Source: Amycolatopsis sp. cg9
GTDB taxonomy: Bacteria > Actinomycetota > Actinomycetes > Mycobacteriales > Pseudonocardiaceae
DNA length: 64,000 nucleotides
Direction: 5' to 3'
Assembly: GCF_041346945.1 (NCBI RefSeq)
Contig: NZ_CP166850.1
Location: 9,842,501 to 9,906,500 of the forward strand
Below, piece by piece: positions 43,523 through 51,273 of the stretch. The position numbers and the translations under genes are program-made. Below the pieces are notes generated by a model that was not told the DNA's origin, searched no databases, and saw only the letters and a program-made list of their open reading frames with translations. The first letter of the stretch is position 1. Every line of letters begins with the position of its first letter.

Positions 43523-43570
43523 GCGGCCACTTTATCGCGATTCACGATGACAGTCAGTCCGGTCATCGGG

Positions 43571-43583
43571 GTTCACAATGAAC
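43571..43583. promoter_or_regulatory. Candidate LysR-binding dyad
   Basis: GTTCA-CAA-TGAAC is a perfect 5-bp dyad in the 96-bp gap between the divergent lysR and transporter genes. A related half site (GATTCACGATGAC) lies about 30 bp away. This layout is usual for LysR recognition and activation sites. Confidence 0.5.
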
Positions 43584-43618
43584 GCGACGCCGCCGACAAT
43601 GGCTGTGGAAGGAGATCC

Positions 43619-44593
43619 ATGTCCCGGTTGCGTCTCGACCCGTTCGTCCTCGCCATCCTCGCCACCGTCGGCGTCGCCACCCTGCTGCCCGCTTCGGGCG
43701 CGGTGGCCGGTGGCTTCGGCACCGCCACCACGGTCGCCGTCGGCCTGCTGTTCTTCCTGTACGGCGCCCGGCTGTCCACGCAGGAAGCCCTCGACGGCCT
43801 GCGGCACTGGCGGCTCCACGCGGTCGTGCTCGGCGCGACGTTCGTGCTGTTCCCGCTGCTCGGCCTGGCCCTGTTCGCGCTGCCGTCGTCGGTGCTGCCC
43901 GCGCAGCTGGCCGCCGGGGTGCTGTTCCTCGCCGTGCTGCCCTCGACCGTGCAGTCGTCGATCGCGTTCACCTCGATCGCCCGCGGCAACGTCGCGGCGG
44001 CGATCTGCAGCGCGTCGCTGTCCAACCTGGCCGGGATCGTGCTCACCCCGCTGCTGGTGGCGCTGCTGCTCGCGGGCGACGGCGCCGGCGTCGACGGGTC
44101 GGCCGTGCTGGGGATCGTGCTGCAGCTGCTCGCGCCGTTCGTGGCGGGCCAGCTGGCGCGGCGCTGGATCGGCGGCTGGATCTCGGCGCACGCGGCGCCG
44201 CTCAAGCTGGTCGACCGCGGCTCGATCCTGCTGGTGGTCTACACGGCGTTCAGCGCGGGCATGACCGAAGGCATCTGGCACCGGCTCGACCTGGGCCACC
44301 TGCTGGTGCTCGGCGCCGTGTGCTGCGCGCTGCTGGCGGTCGTGCTGGCCGCGACCGGCTGGGGCGCCCGCCTGCTGGGCTTCGCCCGCGCCGACCGGAT
44401 CACCATCGTGTTCTGCGGGTCGAAGAAGAGCCTGGCGAGCGGCCTGCCGATGGCGACGGTGCTGTTCGGGCACGCGCAGGTGGGGCTGATCGTGCTGCCG
44501 CTGATGCTGTTCCACCAGATCCAGCTGATCGTCTGCGCGACACTGGCCCGGCGCTACGCCGCTTCGGAAGAGCGGGAACTCGTGCCCGCCTGA
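43619..44593 (+). CDS. SBF/BASS-type (bile acid:sodium symporter-like) transporter
   Basis: 324 residues from an ATG with AAGGAG five nt upstream. Nine or ten hydrophobic segments; FFLYGARLSTQEALDGLRHWRLH, LPSTVQSSIAFTSIARGNVAAAICSASLSNLAGIVLTPLL and FCGSKKSLASGLPMATVLFG are the SBF_like (DUF4137/YfeH-type) signatures. Substrates of this branch are mostly unknown. Likely regulated by the divergent LysR protein. Confidence 0.92.
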   Translation: MSRLRLDPFVLAILATVGVATLLPASGAVAGGFGTATTVAVGLLFFLYGARLSTQEALDGLRHWRLHAVVLGATFVLFPLLGLALFALPSSVLPAQLAAGVLFLAVLPSTVQSSIAFTSIARGNVAAAICSASLSNLAGIVLTPLLVALLLAGDGAGVDGSAVLGIVLQLLAPFVAGQLARRWIGGWISAHAAPLKLVDRGSILLVVYTAFSAGMTEGIWHRLDLGHLLVLGAVCCALLAVVLAATGWGARLLGFARADRITIVFCGSKKSLASGLPMATVLFGHAQVGLIVLPLMLFHQIQLIVCATLARRYAASEERELVPA

Positions 44594-44657
44594 CCGATGA
44601 GTTCCCGCGGCCGCACTCGTCGGTACCTGGTGTCACCCCTCCAGGAAAGGCGGCCCC

Positions 44658-45206
44658 GTGGCCAAGGTCCTCTACCACATCACGATGTCCCTCGACGGCT
44701 TCGTCGCCGGCCCCGCCGACGACATGTCCTGGCTGGGCGGCTTGTCCACCGGCCCGAACCCGGTCGTCGAGCGGCTGCTGGGCGAGATCGGCGCGGTCGT
44801 CATGGGGCACAACACGTACGCTCCGGCGACGAGCGCGGAGGGCGAGGTCTACGGCGGCCGCGTCCGGGTCCCGATCTTCGTGGTCACCCGCGACGACCCG
44901 GCGTCGGCCGAGCCGGGGTTCACGTTCGAGCCGGACTTGCGGACAGCGGTCGCGTCGGCGTCCACCGCGGCGGGGGACGGTTACGTCGCGGTACTGGGCC
45001 CGACGACGGCCCGCCGTTGCCTGGAGGCGGGCCTGCTCGACGAGGTCCTGGTCCACGTGGCCCCGATCCTCCTCGGCGACGGCGTCCGGCTCTTCGACCA
45101 CCCGGGTGGGACGCAGATCCGGCTGGAGCCGGTGGAGCTGACGACGGCCGGGGGTTTCGGGACGTTCCGATACCGGGTTGAGTCCGCTGTGGACAGTCGG
45201 GCGTAA
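44658..45206 (+). CDS. RibD C-terminal-domain (dihydrofolate reductase-fold) protein
   Basis: 182 residues from a GTG with AAAGG upstream. AKVLYHITMSLDGFVAGPADDMSWL is the RibD_C opening; GAVVMGHNTYAP, PIFVVTRDDP, YVAVLGPTTARRCLEAGLLDEVLVHVAPILLGDGVRLFD follow. It should bind NADPH. Free-standing members are not proven riboflavin enzymes; the substrate is unknown. A second, more distant relative lies at 46345-46935. Confidence 0.92.
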   Translation: MAKVLYHITMSLDGFVAGPADDMSWLGGLSTGPNPVVERLLGEIGAVVMGHNTYAPATSAEGEVYGGRVRVPIFVVTRDDPASAEPGFTFEPDLRTAVASASTAAGDGYVAVLGPTTARRCLEAGLLDEVLVHVAPILLGDGVRLFDHPGGTQIRLEPVELTTAGGFGTFRYRVESAVDSRA

Positions 45207-45261
45207 CGGCGGCGGGCGGCGGAGCGATCCCGGTGGCGTCGTTCCCAGGGGAGGATCCACC

Positions 45262-45741
45262 ATGGCACTTCAGGTTCGAACCGCATTGGCCGCGCTGGGC
45301 GGCGCCGTCGTCGTCACCGCGGGGGCGGTCGCGTTCTCGGGCGCGTCCGCCGCCGTCGGCCCGGCACCGGCCCCGATCGTCCAGGCGGCGCAGGCCACCT
45401 GCGTGACCGACGGCAGCGGGTTCTGCACGGTCACCCACGGCCTCGGCGCGGTGCCGGAGGCGGTCGTGGTCTCGGCGAACACGCCGGGGCCGTTCAACGC
45501 GTTCATGCTCAACACGGTGCAGGGCTCGTTCACGGCGACCACGTTCCAGGTACGGGCGATGTTCACGCAGACCGCGCCGAAGACGTTCGGCCAGATCTGG
45601 TTCACCTACGCGGCTTACGGCGCCGCGGCGGCCCCGCCGACCACGACTCCCAAGCCGCCGACGACCACGCCTCCGCCCACCACGACCGTGCCGACCACGC
45701 CGACCACGCCACCGCCGACCACCACCCCCGCCGGCACCTGA
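45262..45741 (+). CDS. Secreted protein with Thr/Pro-rich C-terminal tail
   Basis: 159 residues from an ATG with GGAGG upstream. A signal peptide (RTALAALGGAVVVTAGAVAFSGASAA) is followed by a compact beta-rich domain of about 75 residues with a Cys pair (ATCVTDGSGFCTVTHGLG) and VPEAVVVSANTPGPFNAFM. The last 35 residues are repeats of PPTTT, like linkers that are glycosylated or pass through the wall. The domain has the look of H-type lectin-like surface domains but no family was identified with certainty. Confidence 0.82.
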   Translation: MALQVRTALAALGGAVVVTAGAVAFSGASAAVGPAPAPIVQAAQATCVTDGSGFCTVTHGLGAVPEAVVVSANTPGPFNAFMLNTVQGSFTATTFQVRAMFTQTAPKTFGQIWFTYAAYGAAAAPPTTTPKPPTTTPPPTTTVPTTPTTPPPTTTPAGT

Positions 45742-45782
45742 GCGGATTCCGCGGTCTTGGTCTTGCTCCGCAACGACTTCCG

Positions 45783-46052
45783 TCACCGAGGCCGTGGTGA
45801 AGGCTTGTCCCGCAGTTCTTCCGCCAATATCGCGTCGACGCGCGAGCCCGCCCGGAACAGGGCTCGCGCGGCGGCGCGGATCAGGTAGCCGAGTGCGCAC
45901 AGGAAGACCAGCGACAGGCCGATGACCGCGAGGTTCGCCACGAGCTCCTCCCGGTACCGGTGCGCGAGGAAGCCCAAGCCCGCCCCCGCGGTGAACGCGT
46001 CCAGCAGCGCCAGCCCGAGCGCCCGGCGGTGGGGCGGAGTGGCTCCGGCCAT
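45783..46052 (-). CDS. Small two-helix membrane protein
   Basis: 89 residues from an ATG with GGGAGGG upstream. Two hydrophobic segments (RALGLALLDAFTAGAGLGFLA and LAVIGLSLVFLCALGYLIRAAARAL) are separated by a short basic/acidic loop; the tail is basic. No family recognised. Convergent with the preceding secreted-protein gene. Confidence 0.7.
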   Translation of the reverse strand: MAGATPPHRRALGLALLDAFTAGAGLGFLAHRYREELVANLAVIGLSLVFLCALGYLIRAAARALFRAGSRVDAILAEELRDKPSPRPR

Positions 46053-46225
46053 CGGTCCCTCCCGCCGTCCGTTCAGCGGTGACGCCCTTGCAACCTAGAC
46101 GAGCGTGCCCCGGTCGGCGGTCACTTCAACCTGTTTGGCCTACCGGATCTGCCCGGATGGCCGCTGTGATAACTTGAAACGAACTGAGACTTCTGTGCGG
46201 ATGCAAATCCGCGTGCCGGGGTCAG

Positions 46226-46299
46226 GGGGCGGTAGCTCAGTTGGTTAGAGCAGGGGACTCATAATCCCTTGGCCGCGGGTTCGAGCCCCGCCCGCCCCA
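46226..46299 (+). tRNA. tRNA with CAU anticodon (elongator Met, or Ile2)
   Basis: 74 nt that fold completely: acceptor GGGGCGG/CCGCCCC, D arm GCTC/GAGC, anticodon stem GGGGA/TCCCT with loop CTCATAA, T arm GCGGG/CCCGC with loop TTCGAGC, discriminator A. The anticodon is CAT. The paired G1-C72 excludes the initiator tRNA. Elongator tRNA-Met is the default call; the lysidine-modified tRNA-Ile2, which has the same gene anticodon, cannot be excluded by eye. CCA is not encoded. Confidence 0.93.
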
Positions 46300-46344
46300 C
46301 CCACTTCCCCACCCGAGCCGAACCGACCGTCCACTGCGGACTGG

Positions 46345-46935
46345 TCAGCGCACGCGGTCGTAGACCACCGCCGTCTCCCCCAGCTCGCCCGTTTCGTGGT
46401 GGGTCAGCCGCCACTTCGACGCGGGCAGGCCGTCGTCGAACAGCCGGGGGCCGCCACCCGCGATTTCCGGGCAGATCATCAGGTACAGGCGGTCGAGCAG
46501 GTCGGCTTCGAGCACCGCCTTGATGACGCTCGCGCTGCTGTTGACCAGGATCTCGCCCGATCCCGCGGCCTTGAGCTCGGCGACGACGTCCGCGGCCGGG
46601 GCGTTCACCAGGCGGGTGCGCTCCCACGGGGCCTCGGTCAGCGTGGTCGAGAAGACCACCTTTTCCACGTCCACCAGCCACTTCGCGTAGCCGCGGTCGC
46701 GCGGGTCGGCGTTCTCGTCCGCGGCCACGGCCGGCCAGAAGCCGAGGAAGCCCTCGGCGTTGCGGCGGCCGAGCACCGCCGTCGTCGCCCCTTCCCAGAT
46801 GCGGGTGAGGTGGCGGCGCGCGACGTCGGTCATCGCGTACGTGACGATCGCGCCCATGTCGGCGGGCCCGGCGGGGCCGTGGTAGCGGCCGTCGAGGGTG
46901 AGGCTCAGGTTCGCGGTCACCTTGCGGTCGGTCAT
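46345..46935 (-). CDS. Dihydrofolate reductase family (RibD C-terminal-like) protein
   Basis: 196 residues from ATG, 5 bp after the ArsR-fusion stop. KVTANLSLTLDGRYHGPAG, WEGATTAVLGRRNAEGFLGFWP, KVVFSTTLTEAPWERTRLV, GEILVNSSASVIKAVLEADLLDRLYLMICPEIAGGGPRLFDDG. Typical of the YyaP/YqjY-like stand-alone reductases. It forms an operon with the upstream ArsR-SRPBCC fusion gene; the product's substrate is unknown. Confidence 0.92.
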   Translation of the reverse strand: MTDRKVTANLSLTLDGRYHGPAGPADMGAIVTYAMTDVARRHLTRIWEGATTAVLGRRNAEGFLGFWPAVAADENADPRDRGYAKWLVDVEKVVFSTTLTEAPWERTRLVNAPAADVVAELKAAGSGEILVNSSASVIKAVLEADLLDRLYLMICPEIAGGGPRLFDDGLPASKWRLTHHETGELGETAVVYDRVR

Positions 46936-46940
46936 GGTGG

Positions 46941-47729
46941 TCAGCCCTTCTCGGTGAGTACGGCGGTGAGGTTGTCGAGGACCTGGCCCCAGCCGGTTTC
47001 GATGCCGGCGATGGCGGGGACGGCCTCGGGGGTCGTGGCGGTGATGCGCAGGCCGAGGCGCAGCCGGGTGCCCCCGGGTTCTTCGGTGAGCACCAGGTCG
47101 TAGTGGCCGGTGAACGAAGCCGGGCCCGCCACCGCGAGGTCGAACGCGAGGTGCCCGGGTTCCTCGGCGGCCCGGACCCGCCCTTCGGAGCGGTATTCGC
47201 CGTCGGCGTCGCGGTAGGCGACCACGGCCCGCCCGCCCGGCCGCGGCTCGAGGACGCAGTCGGTGATCGTCAGCGGCGCCGGGACCCACCAGGACGCCAG
47301 CAGGTCCGGGTCGGTCCAATACCGCCAGACGGTCTCGCGCGGCACGGCCAGCGAGCGGTCGAACGCGAACTCGCGCCCGTCCGCCCAGCGGTCCCGGTCC
47401 GCGGCCGCGGAGTCCGCCTCGATGGCCGCCCGGTAGCGCGCGACGACGTCCCGGTCGCCCGCGTGGCCCGCCGTGGCCTCGGCCAGCTCCCGCAGCCGGT
47501 CCGCGAAGGCGGCGAGCGGCTCCGCCTCGAGGGCGTAGACGCGGCGCTGCCCCAGCGGGAAGACGGCGACGAGGCCGGCCCGGGCGAGGGTCTGCAGGTG
47601 CTTGGTGGTCTGCGGCTGCCGCAGGCCGGTCAGCTCGGCGAGCTCGCCGACCGAGCGGGGGCGCTCGGCCAGGAGCTCGACGATGCGCCACCGCGCGGCG
47701 TCCCCGAGTGCTGCAGCGATCCCGTCCAT
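46941..47729 (-). CDS. ArsR-type HTH fused to an SRPBCC/AHSA1 domain
   Basis: 262 residues. Residues 1-75 are an ArsR winged helix: IAAALGDAARWRIVELLAERPRSVGELAELTGLRQPQTTKHLQTLARAGLVAVFPLGQRRVYALE. Residues about 120-260 are an AHSA1-type SRPBCC domain: FAFDRSLAVPRETVWRYWTDPDLLASWWVP, GHLAFDLAVAGPASFTGHYDLVL, GIETGWGQVLDNLTAVL. Such fusions are thought to sense a small hydrophobic ligand in the SRPBCC pocket. It lacks metal-binding cysteines. The dyad at 47739-47756 is the likely operator. Confidence 0.93.
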   Translation of the reverse strand: MDGIAAALGDAARWRIVELLAERPRSVGELAELTGLRQPQTTKHLQTLARAGLVAVFPLGQRRVYALEAEPLAAFADRLRELAEATAGHAGDRDVVARYRAAIEADSAAADRDRWADGREFAFDRSLAVPRETVWRYWTDPDLLASWWVPAPLTITDCVLEPRPGGRAVVAYRDADGEYRSEGRVRAAEEPGHLAFDLAVAGPASFTGHYDLVLTEEPGGTRLRLGLRITATTPEAVPAIAGIETGWGQVLDNLTAVLTEKG

Positions 47730-47738
47730 GCCGCCAAG

Positions 47739-47756
47739 TATTCACACAGTGGAATA
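47739..47756. promoter_or_regulatory. Candidate ArsR operator
   Basis: TATTCACACAGTGGAATA is an imperfect dyad (TATTC...GAATA) 9 bp upstream of the ArsR-fusion start, in one of the most AT-rich stretches nearby. A related GGAATATC follows at about 47767. ArsR proteins favour such AT-rich dyads close to the start. Confidence 0.55.
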
Positions 47757-47762
47757 TTCATG

Positions 47763-48734
47763 TCAAGGAATATCTTGGTCCGGCAGCCAGCGCAGCCCGT
47801 AGGCGTACCCGAGCTGCGGCGCGGTGAACTCCTGCGCGACCTCGCCGGCGCCGTCCAGGTCCAGCGGCGCGCCCGGCTGCGGCGGGTCGGTGAGCACCGA
47901 GGGCGCGACCCGGTCGAGGCGCCACACCGACCGCGGCGGCCGGTCCGGGTCGAACCGGACCCGCACCGTGAACGACTCGCACGTCACCAGCGGCACGAAC
48001 GTGTAGGACGGCCGGATCGGCCGGCCGTCGCGGATCCGCAGGACCAGCGAGAACGTGTGGCTGTCGCCGCGGGACAGGGGCCGCGGCAGGTCGAGCAGCC
48101 AGCGGAAGTGCCGCTGGCCCTCCCGGCTCCGCTCGCTGATCCGGACGCCGTGCTGGGCGTCGGCGGCGACGTGCCGCTCGCCGTCCGGGCCGTCGCCCGT
48201 GCGGGGCACGGTCAGCTGCGCCGAGATCCGGCGGAGCCCGTCCTGGGTCGCCACGATCTCGCGCTCCTCGATCAGCTCCGGCTCGGCGGTGTCCAGCCGC
48301 ACGAGGGCCTTGAGCCGCTTGACGAACCAGCCCCGGTCCGGGTCGGGCACGCCCTCGGCCGGCTGCGAGCCGGCCTGGATCTCCGCGGCGAGCCGGGCGA
48401 ACGCCCGGTCGATGCGGCGCCGCGCCGTGCGTTCGGAGACCTGGAGGCGGTCGGCGAGGATCCCGATCCGGTCCCGGAGCCGGGCGTGCTGCGTGCCGGC
48501 GGCGATGCCGAGCGCGACGTCCACCGCCAGCCGGTCGTCGGCCGGGAAATCCGCGATCACCGCCGAAATCGCGTCACGCAGAACTCGCCGGGCGTCGCGG
48601 TCGCTCGTCGTCCGGTGGATTTCGCACCAGCCCGAGACGAGCGGCCCGAGCCGGCTCCGCAGCCGTTCGGCTTCCAATCCCCAGCCGCGCCGCAAAGTGG
48701 TGAGTTCCCGGAGCAGACCGTCCTCGTGTGCCAT
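47763..48734 (-). CDS. Uncharacterised actinobacterial protein with HTH-like middle
   Basis: 323 residues from the ATG giving MAHEDGLLRELTTLRRGWGLEAERLRSRLGP. The middle, LRDRIGILADRLQVSERTARRRIDRAFARLAAEI, looks like a DNA-binding helix-turn-helix. The C-terminal 150 residues are beta-rich (FRWLLDLPRPLSRGDSHTFSLVLRIRDG, YTFVPLVTCESFTVRVRFDPDRPP, VWRLDRVAPSV) and could be a ligand or signal domain. I do not recognise a named family. Divergent from the sigma-like gene that begins near 48912. Confidence 0.75.
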   Translation of the reverse strand: MAHEDGLLRELTTLRRGWGLEAERLRSRLGPLVSGWCEIHRTTSDRDARRVLRDAISAVIADFPADDRLAVDVALGIAAGTQHARLRDRIGILADRLQVSERTARRRIDRAFARLAAEIQAGSQPAEGVPDPDRGWFVKRLKALVRLDTAEPELIEEREIVATQDGLRRISAQLTVPRTGDGPDGERHVAADAQHGVRISERSREGQRHFRWLLDLPRPLSRGDSHTFSLVLRIRDGRPIRPSYTFVPLVTCESFTVRVRFDPDRPPRSVWRLDRVAPSVLTDPPQPGAPLDLDGAGEVAQEFTAPQLGYAYGLRWLPDQDIP

Positions 48735-48911
48735 GGGAATTCGATTGTGACACGGGGACTTCCGGGCGATCGGCCGCACTCGGTGCGCCGATCAGGTGAT
48801 TCCGGGATGGCCAGTGTTTGGCCATTTCCGCCGCGATTGGGACCGCGCGTGGACATTTCCGGTTCGTCGGCTGTCCGACCATTTTCCCGTCGACGACATC
48901 GGGAGGACGGG

Positions 48912-49874
48912 TTGCTCGACAGCACCGACGTCGCGGCCGTCCGCCGGTTGGCCCGCGACGGGCTGCTCGCCGATTCGGCCGCGGGCGCGACGCCCGGCGT
49001 CCGCGCCCGGCTGCGTGGCGCCGTCTACAGCGTGGCGTGGCCGCTGGTGTTCACGCGGATCACCAAGCCGCTGGAACGGCGGCGACGGCACCCGGACTGC
49101 GCCCGCGGCCTCGAGTGGCTGCGCCCCGACTGCCTCGACCGCTTCCACGACGACGTCGAGGCGGTGGTGGAGCACGCGCTGCGGCGCGCGACCGGCCCGA
49201 TCGAAAACCTCGAAGGCTGGCTGGCCACCCGCCTGAGCCCGGCGACGGTCGACGCCCACCGGCGCCGGCGCGGCGAAATCGGGGCCCTGCAACGACCTCG
49301 CCTCCCGTCCTGGCTCGGCGACGCCCTCTTCGGCGACGTCTGGTTGTGCGATCTGGCGGTGCAGGTCCTGACCTGGGCCGGCGTCCCGACGACGGCGGGC
49401 GCCGAGCTGTGGCCCCTCGACGCCTGGGCCGCCCGCCGCGCCGAGGTGACCGGCGAGCCGGTGGCCGACCGCGACACGATCGACCGCGAAGTGCGGAAGG
49501 TGCTGACGGCGATGCGGTCCCGCCCGAAGTGGTACGGCGAACACGTCGAGCGGCCGCTGGGCCACAAGCGGGCACCGGTGGCCCCGATGCCGGCGGACAG
49601 CGCGGCGGAACTGCCGGCCCTGGAGCTGGTCGGGCGCGACGAGATCGAAGACGCGCAGCTGGTGGAGCTGGCCGAGGAGGCGCTGGCGGCGATCGAGACC
49701 CGGCTGGCGCGCGGCGATCCGCCGCACGAGGTGATCGCGGTCGTGATCCGCCTGCTGTTCGGGGCGGCGGAGGCCGGCGACTCCGCCCGCGACGACTGGC
49801 TGGCGGCCGCGCTCGCCGACCGGCGGCGGCTCGACGAGATCGTGGCCGCGGTGCTGGCCATCCTCGGCCGCTGA
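48912..49874 (+). CDS. Uncharacterised protein with sigma region 2-like segment
   Basis: About 320 residues, start uncertain: TTG 48912 has AGGA upstream and opens the conserved-looking part; ATG 48807 and GTG 48849 are in frame but lie in lower-GC DNA that looks like promoter. Residues about 75-120 (FHDDVEAVVEHALRRATGPIENLEGWLATRLSPATVDAHRRRRGE) resemble ECF sigma region 2 with a W-L-x3-L...DAHRRR core. The rest is helical (EIEDAQLVELAEEALAAIETRLARGDPPHEVIAVVIRLLFG) without a standard region 4. Function unknown. Confidence 0.72.
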   Translation: MLDSTDVAAVRRLARDGLLADSAAGATPGVRARLRGAVYSVAWPLVFTRITKPLERRRRHPDCARGLEWLRPDCLDRFHDDVEAVVEHALRRATGPIENLEGWLATRLSPATVDAHRRRRGEIGALQRPRLPSWLGDALFGDVWLCDLAVQVLTWAGVPTTAGAELWPLDAWAARRAEVTGEPVADRDTIDREVRKVLTAMRSRPKWYGEHVERPLGHKRAPVAPMPADSAAELPALELVGRDEIEDAQLVELAEEALAAIETRLARGDPPHEVIAVVIRLLFGAAEAGDSARDDWLAAALADRRRLDEIVAAVLAILGR

Positions 49875-49906
49875 CCACCGGGATCGGCCGGGCCGCGATG
49901 TCCGGA

Positions 49907-49945
49907 ATGAGTCGTTCAGGTCCCCCACGGTCCTGAACGACTCGT
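49907..49945. terminator. Inverted repeat at a convergent gene end
   Basis: ATGAGTCGTTCAGG (49907-49920) and CCTGAACGACTCGT (49932-49945) pair with one mismatch at the outer end around an 11-nt loop. It lies in the convergent gap between genes ending at 49874 and 49981 and resembles the palindrome at 53606-53654 in its TGAACGAC core. Confidence 0.7.
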
Positions 49946-49980
49946 TGAGGACACCGGGACCGGGTTCGGCGGACATCGGG

Positions 49981-50181
49981 CTAGGCCGATTTGGGTGGGG
50001 CCGTCCGGCCGGCTTCGGCCAGCCAGTTCCGGCGTGCCTCGAGCACCCGCGCCAGCACGTCCGGCGGGCACCCGGCCGCCTGCCACCGCCGCCGGGCGGC
50101 GGTCAGCTCGGCCAGCAGCAGCGCCCGGATCGCCGCGCGCGCCGGGTCCGGGATTCTTCTGAGCGGGGCCGCTTCGGTCAC
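49981..50181 (-). CDS. Small hypothetical helical protein
   Basis: 66 residues from a GTG with GAGGAGG five nt upstream. Two amphipathic helices, PDPARAAIRALLLAELTAARRRWQAAG and PPDVLARVLEARRNWLAEAG, joined by a Cys-Pro-Pro turn. No family recognised. It lies on the same strand as the next upstream gene (50245-50760) and may be cotranscribed. Confidence 0.65.
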   Translation of the reverse strand: MTEAAPLRRIPDPARAAIRALLLAELTAARRRWQAAGCPPDVLARVLEARRNWLAEAGRTAPPKSA

Positions 50182-50244
50182 CCCGGCCTCCTCTCCACGG
50201 CACCGGCGCAGCGCCGCCGGCCCAGACTTCACCTGACGGACACG

Positions 50245-50760
50245 TCAGCGCCACCACGGCGGCGGGGGTACCGGGAGGCGCAGCGGGCAGCCCGCGTGCC
50301 GGCCGGTCCAGCAGTCCGCGAGCCAGCTCGTCAGCGCGACCGGCCCGAGCAGGCTGTCTTCCCACACCGGCGTCAGCTCGCCCGCCCGGCGCAGGACCCC
50401 GCCGGCCGTGCCGCAGAACGACACGATCGCCGCGACCGCCGCGGCGGCCCGCTCCTCCGGCCAGGCGACGGCGGCTCGCGGCAGCCGGGCGGGGATGGCC
50501 AGGCCGGTGGCGATGGTGCAGTCGCGCGCCAGCTGCACGGCGAGGTCGAATTCGACGGATTCGGCGTGGCGCTGCCGGGTTCGCCAGCGGGGCGAAGCCG
50601 CGGCCGCGTGCAGTCCGGCCAGCCGGGCGGCGGCCAGCCCGTCCCACACCGTCAGGAGCACCGCTCGCGTGTCCGCCGGAGGCGTGACGGCGAGCTCGTG
50701 GCTGACGGCACTGAGCCAGGCACACGGGTCCTTGACTTGACGATCGACGACGACGGTCAC
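50245..50760 (-). CDS. Hypothetical helical protein
   Basis: 171 residues from GTG 50760; an ATG at 50808 is in frame but sits inside a dyad. Ala-rich helices (AVLLTVWDGLAAARLAGLHAAAA, EFDLAVQLARDCTIATGLAIPARLPRAAVAWPEERAAAAVAAIVSF) and a Trp/Pro-rich C-terminus (LADCWTGRHAGCPLRLPVPPPPWW). No catalytic motif or transmembrane segment is evident. Function unknown; neighbours give no hint. Confidence 0.65.
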   Translation of the reverse strand: MTVVVDRQVKDPCAWLSAVSHELAVTPPADTRAVLLTVWDGLAAARLAGLHAAAASPRWRTRQRHAESVEFDLAVQLARDCTIATGLAIPARLPRAAVAWPEERAAAAVAAIVSFCGTAGGVLRRAGELTPVWEDSLLGPVALTSWLADCWTGRHAGCPLRLPVPPPPWWR

Positions 50761-50878
50761 GGCTGCCAGTTTCCCACCGGAACACCGCGGTGAACCCGAG
50801 ATGATCATGGTTCACCCGAGGACCACCCGGTCGGTGGCGAACCGTTGAGCGGCGCCGTCCCTCCTTCGGGCACTCCGG

Positions 50879-50894
50879 GTGACCGGTTGGTCAC
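50879..50894. promoter_or_regulatory. Inverted repeat GTGACC-N4-GGTCAC upstream of the CBM48 gene
   Basis: GTGACC-GGTT-GGTCAC is a perfect 6-bp dyad 74 bp before the start of the CBM48-like gene. A further dyad (GGTGAACC at 50789-50796 and GGTTCACC at 50809-50816) lies upstream of the divergent gene. Both are candidate operators in a divergent promoter region. Confidence 0.45.
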
Positions 50895-50967
50895 GGCTGT
50901 GCGACCATGTCGGCGCTCAGTGCCGAGCACGCCCTCCCGACCGTCCTCCGCGAAAGGCCGCCACCGA

Positions 50968-51249
50968 GTGATCAAGATCAGCAAGAGCCGGGCCGGCACC
51001 CAGCGCGTCACCTTCAGCCTCCCGCTCGGCGCCCCGCCCGGAAGGGTGAGCGTCGTCGGTTCGTTCAACGACTGGACGCCCGGCCGCCACCACCTGACCC
51101 CGCGCTCCAACGGCCGCCGCTCGGCGTCGGTCGACGTCACCCCCGGCACGGTGCTGCAGTTCCGCTACCTCGGCGAGAACGGCCACTGGTTCGACGACCC
51201 CGACCTGGCCGACCGCGCCGACGGCAACTGCGTCTGCACGACCGCCTGA
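50968..51249 (+). CDS. Stand-alone CBM48/isoamylase N-terminal-domain protein
   Basis: 93 residues from GTG. It consists of a single early-set domain: TQRVTFSLPLGAPPGRVSVVGSFNDWTPGRHHLTPRSNGRRSASVDVTPGTVLQFRYLGENGHWFDDP. V-x-G-x-F-N-x-W is the CBM48/AMPK-beta glycogen-binding signature. No catalytic domain is attached. It probably binds glycogen or another alpha-glucan; C-terminal CVC may bind a metal or form a disulfide. Confidence 0.85.
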   Translation: MIKISKSRAGTQRVTFSLPLGAPPGRVSVVGSFNDWTPGRHHLTPRSNGRRSASVDVTPGTVLQFRYLGENGHWFDDPDLADRADGNCVCTTA

Positions 51250-51273
51250 CCCCGGCACCGGGCGGGACCGGAC

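Noticed and set aside
46226..46299. Initiator tRNA-fMet because of the CAU anticodon
   Set aside because: Position 1 pairs with 72 (G-C); bacterial initiators have a mismatch there.
47103..48911. A 600-residue N-terminal extension of the gene ending at 49874
   Set aside because: It is antisense to the ArsR-fusion and HTH-containing genes, both of which have clear family sequence.
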